Origin: Chlamydia muridarum str. Nigg
GTDB taxonomy: Bacteria; Chlamydiota; Chlamydiia; Chlamydiales; Chlamydiaceae
Reading direction: 5' to 3'
Length of the DNA stretch: 64,000 nucleotides
NCBI RefSeq assembly: GCF_000006685.1
Contig: NC_002620.2
Location: 220,801 to 284,800 of the forward strand
Below, piece by piece: positions 7,885-18,788 of the stretch. Each line of letters opens with the position of its first letter. Position 1 is the first letter of the stretch. Below the pieces are notes generated by a model. It made no database searches, was not told the DNA's origin, and worked only from the letters and a program-made list of their open reading frames with translations. The position numbers and the translations under genes were made by a program.

Positions 7885-8844
7885 ATGAAAGTGCGTCTGG
7901 GCGTAGATATGATGGGGGGAGATCATGATCCTCTTGTTGTTTGGGAAGCACTAGAAGAAGTTCTTCTTTCGTTAGATGGGCAGCCAGTAGAGTTTTCGGT
8001 TTTTGCTACGCCCGATGTTCACCAGCAGTTAACTCATTCTCCTTTGTCTCGTTCTGTTCAGATGATAGCCTCTGAAAGTTTCGTGTCGATGGAAGATTCT
8101 GTGTTAGCTGCAGTTCGCAAAAAACGATCTTCTATGGCTTTAGGGCTGGATTCTCTACAGCGGGGGGAGCTCGATGGCTTTATTTCTGCAGGCAACACAG
8201 CTGCGTTGGTAACGCTTGCTCGTGCTAAAATACCTATGATTCCTGCTGTTCCTAGACCGGCATTATTGGTCTCTGTCCCCACTCTTTCTGGTTTTGCTGT
8301 TATTTTAGATGTTGGTGCTACTGTTGCTGTTAATCCTGAGGAGATGGTGGGATTTGCTCGTATGGGGCTTGCTTATCGTCAGTCCTTATCCTCTAGTGAT
8401 CAATCTTTTACCCTCGGTCTGCTCAATATCGGTTCAGAGGAGCGCAAAGGAACAGATTCCCACAAACATACTTTTCGTATGCTTCGGGATGTTTTTGGTA
8501 GTGCGTTTTTAGGTAACGTAGAAAGCGGAGACGTTTTCAGCGGTAAAGTAGACATTGTGGTTACAGATGGGTTTACGGGAAATGTATTCTTAAAAACCGC
8601 GGAAGGATTGTTTGATTTTTTACGTCATATTCTAGGAGATCATCTAGAAAAAACAATTAAAACGCGGTTTGATTACACAATCTATCCCGGCTCTATTATC
8701 AGTGGTTTGTCTAGGCTTGTTATTAAATGTCATGGTAAGTCTCGTGAGACAGCCTTGTTTGGAGGAATCTCCGGAGCAGTGGATTTAGCTCGCTCAAATG
8801 TTTGCGGCCGTATTGCAGCAAAATTTGGTCTTGAAGAAGCTTAG
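7885..8844 (+). CDS. plsX: Phosphate acyltransferase PlsX
   Basis: The product is 319 residues, the normal length. The N-terminal signature VRLGVDMMGGDHDP is diagnostic for PlsX. Later motifs include GFISAGNTAALVTLA and VTDGFTGNVFLKT. The enzyme makes acyl-phosphate from acyl-ACP and phosphate at the membrane surface. Acyl-phosphate is usually used by PlsY to acylate glycerol-3-phosphate, yet this window also encodes a plastid-type PlsB, which uses acyl-ACP directly. Only 29 bp separate it from rpmF, so co-transcription is likely. Confidence 0.96.
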   Translation: MKVRLGVDMMGGDHDPLVVWEALEEVLLSLDGQPVEFSVFATPDVHQQLTHSPLSRSVQMIASESFVSMEDSVLAAVRKKRSSMALGLDSLQRGELDGFISAGNTAALVTLARAKIPMIPAVPRPALLVSVPTLSGFAVILDVGATVAVNPEEMVGFARMGLAYRQSLSSSDQSFTLGLLNIGSEERKGTDSHKHTFRMLRDVFGSAFLGNVESGDVFSGKVDIVVTDGFTGNVFLKTAEGLFDFLRHILGDHLEKTIKTRFDYTIYPGSIISGLSRLVIKCHGKSRETALFGGISGAVDLARSNVCGRIAAKFGLEEA

Positions 8845-9055
8845 CTTGTTTTCAGGTTGTCGATAGCCTGTTCTTAATAAAAAATCTTTCTCAAAAACTT
8901 GTTAGCATTGTACATTTCAGGGTTTAAAGCTCTACCGTCGTCTCTGGAGCTTGTCTAGAATCATCCTGTCTTACGTTCTTGGGGACAGAATGTAATGTTA
9001 GGCCGATTAGATTCGGTAAGCAAGTTTGTCAAAAAGTGCTATTTGCAGGTTTTAA

Positions 9056-12000
9056 ATGAGTTCCGAGAAAGATAAAAAAAACTCCTGTTCTAAGTTTTCC
9101 TTATCGGTAGTAGCAGCTATTCTCGCTTCTATGAGTGGTTTATCGAATTGTTCCGATCTTTATGCCGTAGGAAGTTCTGCAGACCATCCTGCCTACTTGA
9201 TTCCTCAAGCGGGGTTATTATTGGATCATATTAAGGATATATTCATTGGCCCTAAAGATAGTCAGGATAAGGGGCAGTATAAGTTGATTATTGGTGAGGC
9301 TGGCTCTTTCCAAGATAGTAATGCAGAGACTCTTCCTCAAAAGGTAGAGCACAGCACTTTGTTTTCAGTTACAACACCTATAATTGTGCAAGGAATAGAT
9401 CAACAAGATCAGGTCTCTTCGCAGGGATTGGTCTGTAATTTTTCAGGAGATCATTCAGAGGAGATTTTTGAGAGAGAATCCTTTTTAGGGATCGCTTTCC
9501 TAGGGAATGGTAGCAAGGATGGAATCACGTTAACAGATATAAAATCTTCGTTATCTGGTGCTGCCTTGTATTCTTCAGATGATCTTATTTTTGAAAGAAT
9601 TAAGGGAGATATAGAGCTTTCTTCTTGTTCATCTTTAGAAAGAGGAGGAGCTTGTTCAGCTCAAAGTATTTTAATTCATGATTGTCAAGGATTAACGGTA
9701 AAACATTGTGCCGCAGGGGTGAATGTTGAAGGAGTTAGTGCTAGCGACCATCTCGGATTTGGGGGCGGGGCCTTCTCTACTACAAGTTCTCTTTCTGGAG
9801 AGAAGAGTTTGTATATGCCTGCAGGCGATATTGTGGTGGCTACCTGCGATGGTCCTGTGTGTTTCGAAGGAAATAGTGCTCAGTTAGCAAATGGTGGCGC
9901 TATTGCCGCTTCTGGTAAAGTTCTTTTTGTAGCTAACGAAAAAAAGATTTCCTTTACAGACAACCAAGCTTTGTCTGGAGGAGCTATTTCTGCATCTTCT
10001 AGTATTTCTTTCCAAAATTGTGCTGAGCTTGTGTTCAAGAGTAATCTTGCAAAAGGAGTTAAAGATAAATGTTCTTTGGGAGGAGGTGCTTTAGCCTCTT
10101 TAGAATCCGTAGTTTTGAAAGATAATCTCGGTATTACTTATGAAAAAAATCAGTCCTATTCGGAAGGAGGGGCTATTTTTGGGAAGGATTGTGAGATTTT
10201 TGAAAACAGGGGGCCTGTTGTATTCAGAGATAATACAGCTGCTTTAGGAGGCGGAGCTATTTTGGCGCAACAAACTGTGGCGATTTGTGGTAATAAGTCT
10301 GGAATATCTTTTGAAGGAAGTAAGTCTAGTTTTGGAGGGGCCATTGCTTGTGGAAATTTCTCTTCTGAGAATAATTCTTCAGCTTTGGGATCAATTGATA
10401 TCTCTAACAATCTAGGAGATATCTCTTTTCTTCGGACTCTGTGTACTACTTCGGATTTAGGGCAAACGGATTACCAAGGGGGAGGGGCCTTATTCGCTGA
10501 AAATATTTCTCTTTCTGAGAATGCTGGTGCAATTACTTTCAAAGACAATATTGTGAAGACATTTGCCTCAAATGGAAAAATGTTGGGTGGAGGGGCAATT
10601 TTAGCTTCAGGAAATGTTTTGATTAGCAAAAACTCTGGAGAGATTTCTTTTGTAGGGAATGCTCGAGCTCCTCAGGCTATTCCGACTCGTTCATCTGACG
10701 AATTGTCTTTTGGCGCACAATTAACTCAAACTACTTCAGGATGTTCTGGAGGAGGAGCTCTTTTTGGTAAAGAGGTTGCCATTGTTCAAAATGCCACTGT
10801 TGTATTCGAGCAAAATCGCTTACAGTGTGGCGAGCAGGAAACACATGGTGGAGGCGGTGCTGTTTATGGTATGGAGAGTGCCTCTATTATTGGAAACTCT
10901 TTTGTGAGATTCGGAAATAATTACGCTGTAGGGAATCAGATTTCTGGAGGAGCTCTTTTATCCAAGAAGGTCCGTTTAGCTGAAAATACAAGGGTAGATT
11001 TTTCTCGAAATATCGCTACTTTCTGCGGCGGGGCTGTTCAAGTTTCTGATGGAAGTTGCGAATTGATCAACAATGGGTATGTGCTATTCAGAGATAACCG
11101 AGGGCAGACATTTGGTGGGGCTATTTCTTGCTTGAAAGGAGATGTGATCATTTCCGGAAATAAAGATAGGGTTGAGTTTAGAGATAACATTGTGACGCGG
11201 CCTTATTTTGAAGAAAATGAAGAAAAAGTTGAGACAGCAGATATTAATTCAGATAAGCAAGAAGCAGAAGAGCGCTCTTTATTAGAGAACATTGAGCAGA
11301 GCTTTATTACTGCAACTAATCAGACCTTTTTCTTAGAGGAAGAGAAACTCCCATCAGAAGCTTTTATCTCTGCTGAAGAACTTTCAAAGAGAAGAGAATG
11401 TGCTGGTGGGGCGATTTTTGCAAAACGGGTCTACATTACGGATAATAAAGAACCTATCTTGTTTTCGCATAATTTTTCTGATGTTTATGGGGGAGCTATT
11501 TTTACGGGTTCTCTACAGGAAACTGATAAACAAGATGTTGTAACTCCTGAAGTTGTGATATCAGGCAACGATGGGGATGTCATTTTTTCTGGAAATGCAG
11601 CTAAACATGATAAGCATTTACCTGATACAGGTGGTGGAGCCATTTGTACACAGAATTTGACGATTTCCCAAAACAATGGGAATGTCTTGTTCTTGAACAA
11701 TTTTGCTTGTTCTGGTGGAGCAGTTCGCATAGAGGATCATGGAGAAGTTCTTTTAGAGGCTTTTGGGGGAGATATTATTTTCAATGGAAACTCTTCTTTC
11801 AGAGCTCAAGGATCGGATGCGATCTATTTTGCTGGTAAGGACTCTAGAATTAAAGCTTTAAATGCTACTGAAGGACATGCGATTGTGTTCCAAGATGCAT
11901 TGGTGTTTGAAAATATAGAAGAAAGAAAGTCTTCGGGACTATTGGTGATTAACTCTCAGGAAAATGAGGGTTATACGGGATCCGTCCGATTTTTAGGATC

Positions 12001-13618
12001 TGAAAGTAAGGTTCCTCAATGGATTCATGTGCAACAGGGAGGTCTTGAGTTGCTACATGGAGCTATTTTATGTAGTTATGGGGTTAAACAAGATCCTAGA
12101 GCTAAAATAGTATTATCTGCTGGATCTAAATTGAAGATTCTAGATTCAGAGCAAGAAAATAACGCAGAAATTGGAGATCTTGAAGATTCTGTTAATTCAG
12201 AAAAAACACCATCTCTTTGGATTGGGAAGAACGCTCAAGCAAAAGTCCCTCTGGTTGATATCCATACTATTTCTATTGATTTAGCATCATTTTCTTCTAA
12301 AGCTCAGGAAACCCCTGAGGAAGCTCCACAAGTCATCGTCCCTAAGGGAAGTTGTGTCCACTCGGGAGAGTTAAGTTTGGAGTTGGTTAATACAACAGGA
12401 AAAGGTTATGAGAATCATGCGTTGTTAAAAAATGATACTCAGGTTTCTCTCATGTCTTTCAAAGAGGAAAATGATGGATCTTTAGAAGATTTGAGTAAGT
12501 TGTCTGTTTCGGATTTACGCATTAAAGTTTCTACTCCAGATATTGTAGAAGAAACTTATGGCCATATGGGGGATTGGTCTGAAGCTACAATTCAAGATGG
12601 GGCTCTTGTCATTAATTGGCATCCTACTGGATATAAATTAGATCCGCAAAAAGCTGGTTCTTTGGTATTCAATGCATTATGGGAGGAAGAGGCTGTATTG
12701 TCTACTCTAAAAAATGCTCGGATTGCCCATAACCTTACCATTCAGAGAATGGAATTTGATTATTCTACAAATGCTTGGGGATTAGCTTTTAGTAGCTTTA
12801 GAGAGCTATCTTCAGAGAAGCTTGTTTCTGTTGATGGATATAGAGGCTCTTATATAGGGGCTTCTGCAGGCATTGATACTCAGTTGATGGAAGATTTTGT
12901 TTTGGGAATCAGCACGGCTTCCTTCTTCGGGAAAATGCATAGTCAGAATTTTGATGCAGAGATTTCTCGACATGGTTTTGTTGGTTCGGTCTATACAGGC
13001 TTCCTAGCTGGGGCCTGGTTCTTCAAGGGGCAGTACAGTCTTGGCGAAACACATAACGATATGACAACTCGTTACGGGGTTTTGGGAGAATCTAATGCTA
13101 CTTGGAAGTCTCGAGGAGTACTAGCAGATGCTTTAGTTGAATATCGTAGTTTAGTCGGTCCAGCACGACCTAAATTTTATGCTTTGCATTTTAATCCTTA
13201 TGTCGAGGTATCTTATGCATCTGCGAAGTTCCCTAGTTTTGTAGAACAAGGAGGAGAAGCTCGTGCTTTTGAAGAAACCTCTTTAACAAACATTACCGTT
13301 CCCTTTGGTATGAAATTTGAACTATCTTTTACAAAAGGACAGTTTTCAGAGACTAATTCTCTTGGAATAGGTTGTGCATGGGAAATGTATCGGAAAGTCG
13401 AAGGAAGATCTGTAGAGCTACTAGAAGCTGGTTTTGATTGGGAAGGATCTCCTATAGATCTCCCTAAACAAGAGCTGAGAGTGGCTTTAGAAAACAATAC
13501 GGAATGGAGTTCGTATTTTAGTACAGCTCTAGGAGTAACAGCATTTTGTGGAGGATTTTCTTCTATGGATAATAAACTAGGATACGAAGCGAATGCTGGA
13601 ATGCGTTTGATTTTCTAG
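9056..13618 (+). CDS. pmpD: Polymorphic membrane protein D, autotransporter adhesin
   Basis: The product is 1520 residues. A signal-peptide-like stretch spans about residues 14-40 ([17 protein letters not shown]). The passenger carries about 19 GGA(I/L/V/F) motifs and many FxxN motifs (FEGN, FTDN, FRDN, FSRN), the Pmp hallmark that folds as a beta-helix. A charged acidic region rich in Glu and Ser interrupts the repeats at about residues 720-775. The last 280 residues form the autotransporter barrel: alternating aromatic strands ending in a terminal Phe ([10 protein letters not shown]). PmpD is a surface-exposed, proteolytically processed adhesin of the infectious form. The gene stands alone, 211 bp after plsX, with its own terminator. 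The length is close to that of C. trachomatis PmpD (about 1530). Confidence 0.97.
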
Positions 13619-13646
13619 TCGATAAGAGGCTATACAAAATCCTGGT

Positions 13647-13681
13647 CCCTAATCTCTAGAGTGAGATTAGGGATTTTTTTT
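13647..13681 (+). terminator. Rho-independent terminator of pmpD
   Basis: CCCTAATCTC (13647-13656) pairs exactly with GAGATTAGGG (13663-13672) around a six-base loop. An A and a run of eight T follow. It begins 28 bp after the pmpD stop codon. Confidence 0.93.
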
Positions 13682-13832
13682 GCCCCAACAAGATTAAAGA
13701 AAATATTTTCTAATTGTTTAGACAATAAGTTGATTAGAGAGTAAAAACTTTCCTGGTTTTTAATAAAATTGTTCAGAGGCTTGTCTAAGCTTGTTTTATC
13801 CATCTGAATGATGATTCTTTAAAGGTGATCTA

Positions 13833-14480
13833 ATGACTATTCTTTCTAATGATGGGACCTCCGAGTTCGTGACTTCTTTTATTAACGAAGTCGAAATGGC
13901 TAAGGCTGCGCAATTCTCTCGAAAGGATTCTATTGTTAAATCATTCTGTGTTGCGGGATTGATCAGCATAATAGCTGGAGTTGCTGGACTCTTGACAATG
14001 GGGATAGTAGGATGTTCTATGGCCGCTGGCTGGGGACTACTGGGAGCTATTGTTGCTTCGGTAGTTGTAGCTGTTGGTTTATGTTGTTTATCAGTAGCTG
14101 TTTGTTTGCTAGTTAAAAAATCTAATTTATGGAGTAAAGAACATCAGCTTTGGATGGAGATGAAATCGAAGTTTCAAAGCTTGCTAGCAGAGGCTACGAC
14201 AGCTGCCAAGGCATTACAAGAAGAAGTAAATAATATTTCAATAGGATGGAAAAATGATACAGAGATATATAAGGAAGATGTCTCTGGATATGAAAATGTT
14301 CTGGAGGAGCAATCTTTGCAACTTACACAGATGCGTGATCAGTGCGGTGCTCTTCAGAAGGAGAATTCTTCGTTGCGGAAGAAGGTATTTCTGCATGATA
14401 TGAAAGCTTTGCGAGAGTCCGTTAAGGCTGGTAAACAAAGGCTAGGTATAAAAAAGGGGAGACGTGCTTCGATTTCTTAA
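13833..14480 (+). CDS. inaC: Inclusion membrane protein, InaC/CT813 orthologue
   Basis: The product is 215 residues with the Inc hallmark: a long two-lobed hydrophobic region (about residues 36-60 and 65-95) near the N-terminus, separated by a short Gly-rich turn. A cytosolic tail follows, predicted as coiled coil from about residue 100 (EMKSKFQSLLAEATTAAKALQEE, then LQLTQMRDQCGALQKE). Inc proteins are type III secreted and inserted in the inclusion membrane. Position after pmpD and the topology match CT813, called InaC, which acts on host ARF GTPases, microtubules and F-actin. The protein is about 50 residues shorter than I remember for C. trachomatis, mainly at the C-terminus, so host interactions may differ. 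AAGGTGA lies 5 bp before the ATG. Confidence 0.85.
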   Translation: MTILSNDGTSEFVTSFINEVEMAKAAQFSRKDSIVKSFCVAGLISIIAGVAGLLTMGIVGCSMAAGWGLLGAIVASVVVAVGLCCLSVAVCLLVKKSNLWSKEHQLWMEMKSKFQSLLAEATTAAKALQEEVNNISIGWKNDTEIYKEDVSGYENVLEEQSLQLTQMRDQCGALQKENSSLRKKVFLHDMKALRESVKAGKQRLGIKKGRRASIS

Positions 14481-14506
14481 GAACGACTTTGCCTAACATA
14501 AGACGT

Positions 14507-14536
14507 CTCGGCCTACACAGGCCGAGGCTGGTTTTG
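14507..14536. terminator. Hairpin between convergent inaC and CT814-like genes
   Basis: CTCGGCCT (14507-14514) pairs with AGGCCGAG (14519-14526) around ACAC. The plus-strand transcript then reads GCTGGTTTTGG, a weak U-tract. It lies between convergent stop codons, as expected for a shared transcription end. Confidence 0.65.
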
Positions 14537-14547
14537 GAGCACAAAAA

Positions 14548-14847
14548 CTAATCACGACGACTTTCGTCAATAATCGATTGAGTAAAATCCTGAATTTCTT
14601 TGGAAATGTTCTTTGCTAGAGTTTTTGTTTGTTCAGCGAATTCTCGTGTATGGTGTTTAGAATTTCGGAGTAACGCTCGTCCTTTTTTCGTGCCGGACGT
14701 TTTGACTCGAAGGAGCTTTTTTCTGAGCTGAATTCCACTTTTAGGGACAAAAAGACTAGTAAGTAGCGTAGCTAGAATGCCTCCGAATAGGACGCCACGT
14801 AACCACATACAACATTTATTTTTTTTAGGTTTTTGGCTTTTGAACAT
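14548..14847 (-). CDS. Small YtxH-like membrane protein (CT814 position)
   Basis: This 99-residue protein has a Lys-rich N-terminus (KSQKPKKNK), one membrane helix at about residues 15-34 with Gly spacing (LFGGILATLLTSLF), then VPKSGIQLRKKL. That pattern (glycine-rich helix, then PKSG and a basic amphipathic helix) is typical of YtxH domain proteins, whose function is poorly known. The rest is charged and helical. It lies 19 bp downstream of the next minus-strand gene, so the pair is likely an operon. Confidence 0.75.
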   Translation of the reverse strand: MFKSQKPKKNKCCMWLRGVLFGGILATLLTSLFVPKSGIQLRKKLLRVKTSGTKKGRALLRNSKHHTREFAEQTKTLAKNISKEIQDFTQSIIDESRRD

Positions 14848-14866
14848 CCTTCTCTCTCCAAAAAAG

Positions 14867-15229
14867 TTAGTCTTTTTTTCTTATAAATAGCCATGCACAT
14901 AAGGCAATGGCTGCAAGTTTAACTCCAAAAATCAATCTGTTGCTGCAAGAATCTTCGGAGTCCTCATCATTGGTGAGTTCTTCTGCTAATTGAGAAATTT
15001 TTCGATTGTTGTATTTCTTTCGTAGCCAATTCAGAACAAACTTTTTTCCAAGAAATAGGGGTGCTAGCCATCTAGCTTCGAAGTTGAATAAATCAGCAAG
15101 TCGGCTGACGTGTTTCATGATTTTGTGGAGTTTAAGCAGTATGCCAATTGCAAAAGCAAAAATTAAGACCATCCCTAAAGAAAGCAAAATGCAGCAGGTA
15201 ACTAAAGTTTCTACTAAATAGGGGGTCAT
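14867..15229 (-). CDS. Small two-helix membrane protein of unknown function (CT814.1 position)
   Basis: The 120-residue product has an N-terminal membrane helix (about residues 6-35, LVETLVTCCILLSLGMVLIF), a basic middle segment (FLGKKFVLNWLRKKYNNRK), an acidic stretch (LTNDEDSED) and a second membrane helix near the C-terminus (about 99-115), ending RKKD. I do not recognise a named family. Pairing a YtxH-like protein with a small N-anchored protein recalls the DUF948-YtxH pairs of other bacteria, which is only an analogy. It is first in a two-gene minus-strand unit. Confidence 0.7.
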   Translation of the reverse strand: MTPYLVETLVTCCILLSLGMVLIFAFAIGILLKLHKIMKHVSRLADLFNFEARWLAPLFLGKKFVLNWLRKKYNNRKISQLAEELTNDEDSEDSCSNRLIFGVKLAAIALCAWLFIRKKD

Positions 15230-15473
15230 AAAAATAAAAAAAATAAATCGTTTAGTTTTCGATAATTATTTTCTTATTTCTTATTTAAAAAGTGAATGTC
15301 CAGATAATGTTTGTTTGCTGGTGAAACAGTAAGCTATTGATAGCCAGTGAAATATTGTGTAGGCGTTGTTGAGGAGGTAAATGCAAAGATTTTGATAAAA
15401 ATAGGGAATATTTATCTTTGAAAATCAAGGATCGGGTAGTTTTGAGCCAAAGGATATTCTTGAGGATAGGACA

Positions 15474-16853
15474 ATGACATGTGATGTAAGCCCGTTATTT
15501 GGAACTGATGGCATAAGGGGAAGAGCGAACTTTGAGCCTATGACAGTAGAAACTTCAGTTCTTCTTGGTAAAGCTGTTGCAGGGGTTTTATTGGAAAGAC
15601 ATTCTGGTAAACATCGTGTAGTTGTAGGTAAAGATACCCGTCTTTCTGGATATATGTTTGAAAATGCTCTTATAGCAGGACTTACTTCCATGGGGATAGA
15701 GACTCTCATGTTAGGCCCCATTCCTACTCCGGGTGTTGCTTTTATTACCCGAGCCTATCGTGCGGATGCTGGGATCATGATTTCTGCATCCCATAATCCT
15801 TATCGAGATAATGGGATTAAGATTTTCTCTTCCGATGGATTCAAAATTGGACAGGCTGTAGAAGAGCGTATAGAGGCTATGATAGCCTCAAAATCTTTTG
15901 GGGGCCTTCCTGAAGATCATGCGGTTGGTAAAAATAAACGTGTTAAAGATGCTATGGGAAGGTACATCGAATATGCAAAAGCCACCTTCCCTAAGGGACG
16001 AACTTTAAAGGGATTACGCATCGTTTTAGACTGTGCTCACGGGGCAGCTTATAGAGTAGCTCCTTCTGTTTTTGAAGAATTAGATGCAGAAGTGATTTGT
16101 TATGGTTGTGAGCCATCTGGATGTAATATCAACGAAGGATGTGGTGCTTTGTGGCCTTCGATTATTCAGAAAGCTGTTATCGAGCATGAAGCTGATGTAG
16201 GGATTGCTTTGGATGGGGACGGTGATCGTTTAATTATGGTTGATGAAAAGGGGCATATAGTGGATGGAGATATGCTTCTGAGCATTTGCGCAAGTGATTT
16301 AAAGAGAAGACAGGCTTTGCCTGAGAATCGCGTTGTGGCAACCGTAATGACCAATTTTGGAGTGTTGCGTTATTTAGAAAGCCTGGGAATACAAGTAACG
16401 ATCTCTCCTGTAGGAGATCGACATGTGTTACAACATATGTTGGAAACGAAAGCTATTTTAGGTGGCGAACAAAGTGGGCATATGATTTTTCTGGATTACA
16501 ATACAACTGGAGACGGAATCGTTTCTGCTCTCCAGGTATTGCGTATTATGATTGAAAGCGAGTCAACGCTATCAGATCTTACTGCTTGTATTGTAAAAAG
16601 CCCTCAATCACTAATTAATGTTCCTGTGGCTAAAAAAGTGCCGCTAGATTCTTTAAGTAATGTGCAAGTGGTTCTCCAAGAGGTAAAAGAGATTCTGGGT
16701 GATTCTGGGCGTATTCTGTTAAGATATTCTGGGACAGAAAATATTTGTAGAGTTATGGTCGAAGGGACAAAGAAGCATCAGGTAGACTCTCTTGCTAAAA
16801 CAATTGTGGATGTTGTAGAAGCAGAAATTGGAGGAGCAGAGATTTCTGAATAG
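15474..16853 (+). CDS. glmM: Phosphoglucosamine mutase
   Basis: The 459-residue alpha-D-phosphohexomutase converts glucosamine-6-phosphate to glucosamine-1-phosphate. The N-terminus reads LFGTDGIRGRAN, the standard GlmM start. The phosphoserine motif is SASHNPYRDNGIK (active Ser106). The metal-binding loop is DGDGDRLI, the sugar-specificity loop GGEQSGH, and the C-terminal phosphate-binding motif RYSGTE. It lies 11 bp before glmS, so the two make an obvious UDP-GlcNAc precursor operon, feeding lipid A and the small peptidoglycan ring of Chlamydia. Confidence 0.97.
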   Translation: MTCDVSPLFGTDGIRGRANFEPMTVETSVLLGKAVAGVLLERHSGKHRVVVGKDTRLSGYMFENALIAGLTSMGIETLMLGPIPTPGVAFITRAYRADAGIMISASHNPYRDNGIKIFSSDGFKIGQAVEERIEAMIASKSFGGLPEDHAVGKNKRVKDAMGRYIEYAKATFPKGRTLKGLRIVLDCAHGAAYRVAPSVFEELDAEVICYGCEPSGCNINEGCGALWPSIIQKAVIEHEADVGIALDGDGDRLIMVDEKGHIVDGDMLLSICASDLKRRQALPENRVVATVMTNFGVLRYLESLGIQVTISPVGDRHVLQHMLETKAILGGEQSGHMIFLDYNTTGDGIVSALQVLRIMIESESTLSDLTACIVKSPQSLINVPVAKKVPLDSLSNVQVVLQEVKEILGDSGRILLRYSGTENICRVMVEGTKKHQVDSLAKTIVDVVEAEIGGAEISE

Positions 16854-16864
16854 TAGGAATCGAT

Positions 16865-18685
16865 ATGTGTGGAATATTTGGATATTTAGGACAAAGAAAT
16901 GCTGTGCCACTAGTTTTGGAAGGGTTATCTAAACTAGAGTATCGTGGGTACGATTCTGCAGGAATAGCAGCTCTCACTAAAGACCATTTGTTTGTAGAAA
17001 AATCCGTAGGGCCTGTAAGTCAGCTATGCTCGAAGGTTTCTTCTGATATGCATTCTCAGGTAGCGATAGGTCACACTCGGTGGGCTACACATGGGGAGCC
17101 TTCAAGGTTCAATGCACATCCCCATGTGGATATGTATGAGAGTTGTGCTCTTGTTCATAATGGAATTATAGAGAACTTTCAAACGCTTAGAGAAGATTTG
17201 AGTAGTAAGGGCGTTGAGTTTTCATCGGATACGGACACAGAGGTTATTGTACAACTTTTTGCGAGTCGATATAGAGAAACAGGAGATTTAGTTCAGAGTT
17301 TTTCATGGACTCTGAAACAGTTACAGGGAAGTTTCGCTTGTGCTTTAGTGCACCAGGATCACCCTGAAATTTTACTATGCGCTACCTATGAAAGCCCGCT
17401 TATTTTAGGATTAGGAGAAGAAGAGGTATTCATTTCTTCTGATGTCCATGCTTTTTTGAAGTATTCGTGCCAAATACAAACCTTAGCTTCTGGAGAGCTG
17501 GCAGTTTTACGTATAGGACGGCCTGTTGAGATTTACAACTTTGAGTTGTCTCGTATTCAAAAAGAAGTGCGCTGTATAGACCATGCAGAAGGTTCTTTAG
17601 ATAAACAAGGTTTTGATTATTACATGCTCAAAGAGATTTATGAGCAGCCAGAGGTGTTTGAACGTATTTTGCATTTTGTGTGTGAAGAGAATGGATTTGC
17701 AGAATCTTTTTTAAAAGAATTTTCTTTTGAAGGTATCGAGAGTTTGCATATCGTGGCTTGTGGGTCTTCTTATCATGCCGGTTGTTTAGCCAAGTATGTC
17801 ATCGAGTCAATGGTCTCGATTCCCGTGTATGTGGAGACCGCTTCTGAGTTTCGTTATCGTCAACCATACATAGCAAAACGTTCTTTAGCTATTTTGATTA
17901 GCCAATCGGGAGAGACTGCTGATACCTTGGCTGCTCTAAACGAGTTCCGTAAACTAGATGAAGTGCGTGTGTTGGGTATTTGTAATGTACGAGGGTCTGT
18001 GCTCGCTTCCCGAGTAGACCATTGCGTATTTATCGAAGCCGGTTTGGAAGTGGGGGTAGCTTCAACAAAGGCATTTACAGCGCAGTTATTAGTATTGATT
18101 CTTCTAGGTCTGAAATTAGCAAGTCAGCGTCAAGAGATTTCTAAACAAGATTTGATGCAAGCGGTACAGGGATTAAGAGAGCTGCCTCGGTTGACAAGAC
18201 TTTTCTTGGATAGTTCTATTCATGATTGGCGATGTCGACAAAGTAAAGAAACGAGCTTTATTTTCTTAGGGCGCCGTTTTATGTACCCGATTTGTATGGA
18301 AGCGGCTTTGAAATTAAAAGAAATCGCTTATGTGGAAGCTAATGCTTATCCCGCGGGAGAGATGAAACACGGGCCAATTGCTCTTATTCAGGAAGGGACT
18401 CCTGTTATTGTATATTGCGGGGATCCCTTTGTATATACCAAAACTATTGGGGCAATTATGGAGGTAAAGGCTAGAAAAGCCTATGTTATTGCTCTTGCTC
18501 GAGAATCGAACCAAGATATTGCAGCGGTTTCTGACGAACAAATTTATATTCCCGATAGTCATGATCTTGCAGCCCCTATTTTATTTGCTATAGCGGGACA
18601 GATCATGGCGTATACGATGGCCTTGCAAAAAGGCACTGAGGTGGATAGACCAAGGAATTTAGCTAAATCTGTGACTGTAGAGTGA
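16865..18685 (+). CDS. glmS: Glutamine-fructose-6-phosphate aminotransferase
   Basis: The product is 606 residues, the normal size. Met1 is followed by the catalytic Cys2 of the class II amidotransferase domain (CGIFGYLG). HTRWATHGEPS and HNGIIENF are the glutamine-binding motifs. Two SIS sugar-isomerase domains follow (about residues 280-420 and 455-600), with ACGSSYHAG, SQSGETADTLAAL and the C-terminal DRPRNLAKSVTVE. It makes glucosamine-6-phosphate, the substrate of the upstream glmM product. I see no glmS ribozyme in the 11-bp gap. Confidence 0.98.
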   Translation: MCGIFGYLGQRNAVPLVLEGLSKLEYRGYDSAGIAALTKDHLFVEKSVGPVSQLCSKVSSDMHSQVAIGHTRWATHGEPSRFNAHPHVDMYESCALVHNGIIENFQTLREDLSSKGVEFSSDTDTEVIVQLFASRYRETGDLVQSFSWTLKQLQGSFACALVHQDHPEILLCATYESPLILGLGEEEVFISSDVHAFLKYSCQIQTLASGELAVLRIGRPVEIYNFELSRIQKEVRCIDHAEGSLDKQGFDYYMLKEIYEQPEVFERILHFVCEENGFAESFLKEFSFEGIESLHIVACGSSYHAGCLAKYVIESMVSIPVYVETASEFRYRQPYIAKRSLAILISQSGETADTLAALNEFRKLDEVRVLGICNVRGSVLASRVDHCVFIEAGLEVGVASTKAFTAQLLVLILLGLKLASQRQEISKQDLMQAVQGLRELPRLTRLFLDSSIHDWRCRQSKETSFIFLGRRFMYPICMEAALKLKEIAYVEANAYPAGEMKHGPIALIQEGTPVIVYCGDPFVYTKTIGAIMEVKARKAYVIALARESNQDIAAVSDEQIYIPDSHDLAAPILFAIAGQIMAYTMALQKGTEVDRPRNLAKSVTVE

Positions 18686-18746
18686 GATTTACAATTTTTT
18701 TCTCTCTTGATGAATAGCATAACCATCTGTATGTTAGAGAGAATCG

Positions 18747-18773
18747 AGAGATGTTAAATGGATTCATCTCTTT
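18747..18773 (+). repeat. Small hairpin just before tyrP1
   Basis: AGAGATG (18747-18753) pairs with CATCTCT (18765-18771), ending 17 bp before the tyrP1 ATG and directly before its AAGAAGGG ribosome binding site. It lacks a proper U-tract, so it is more likely a leader stem than a terminator. Confidence 0.4.
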
Positions 18774-18788
18774 AAGAAGGGTATTCTC

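Noticed and set aside
10156..11838. Several open frames on both strands inside pmpD
   Set aside because: They arise from the repeated GGA and Asn codons of pmpD; Pro-rich antisense translations have no signals and the pmpD frame is complete.
16865..18788. glmS ribozyme or riboswitch
   Set aside because: The gap before glmS is only 11 bp and within the end of glmM; no ribozyme core could fit.
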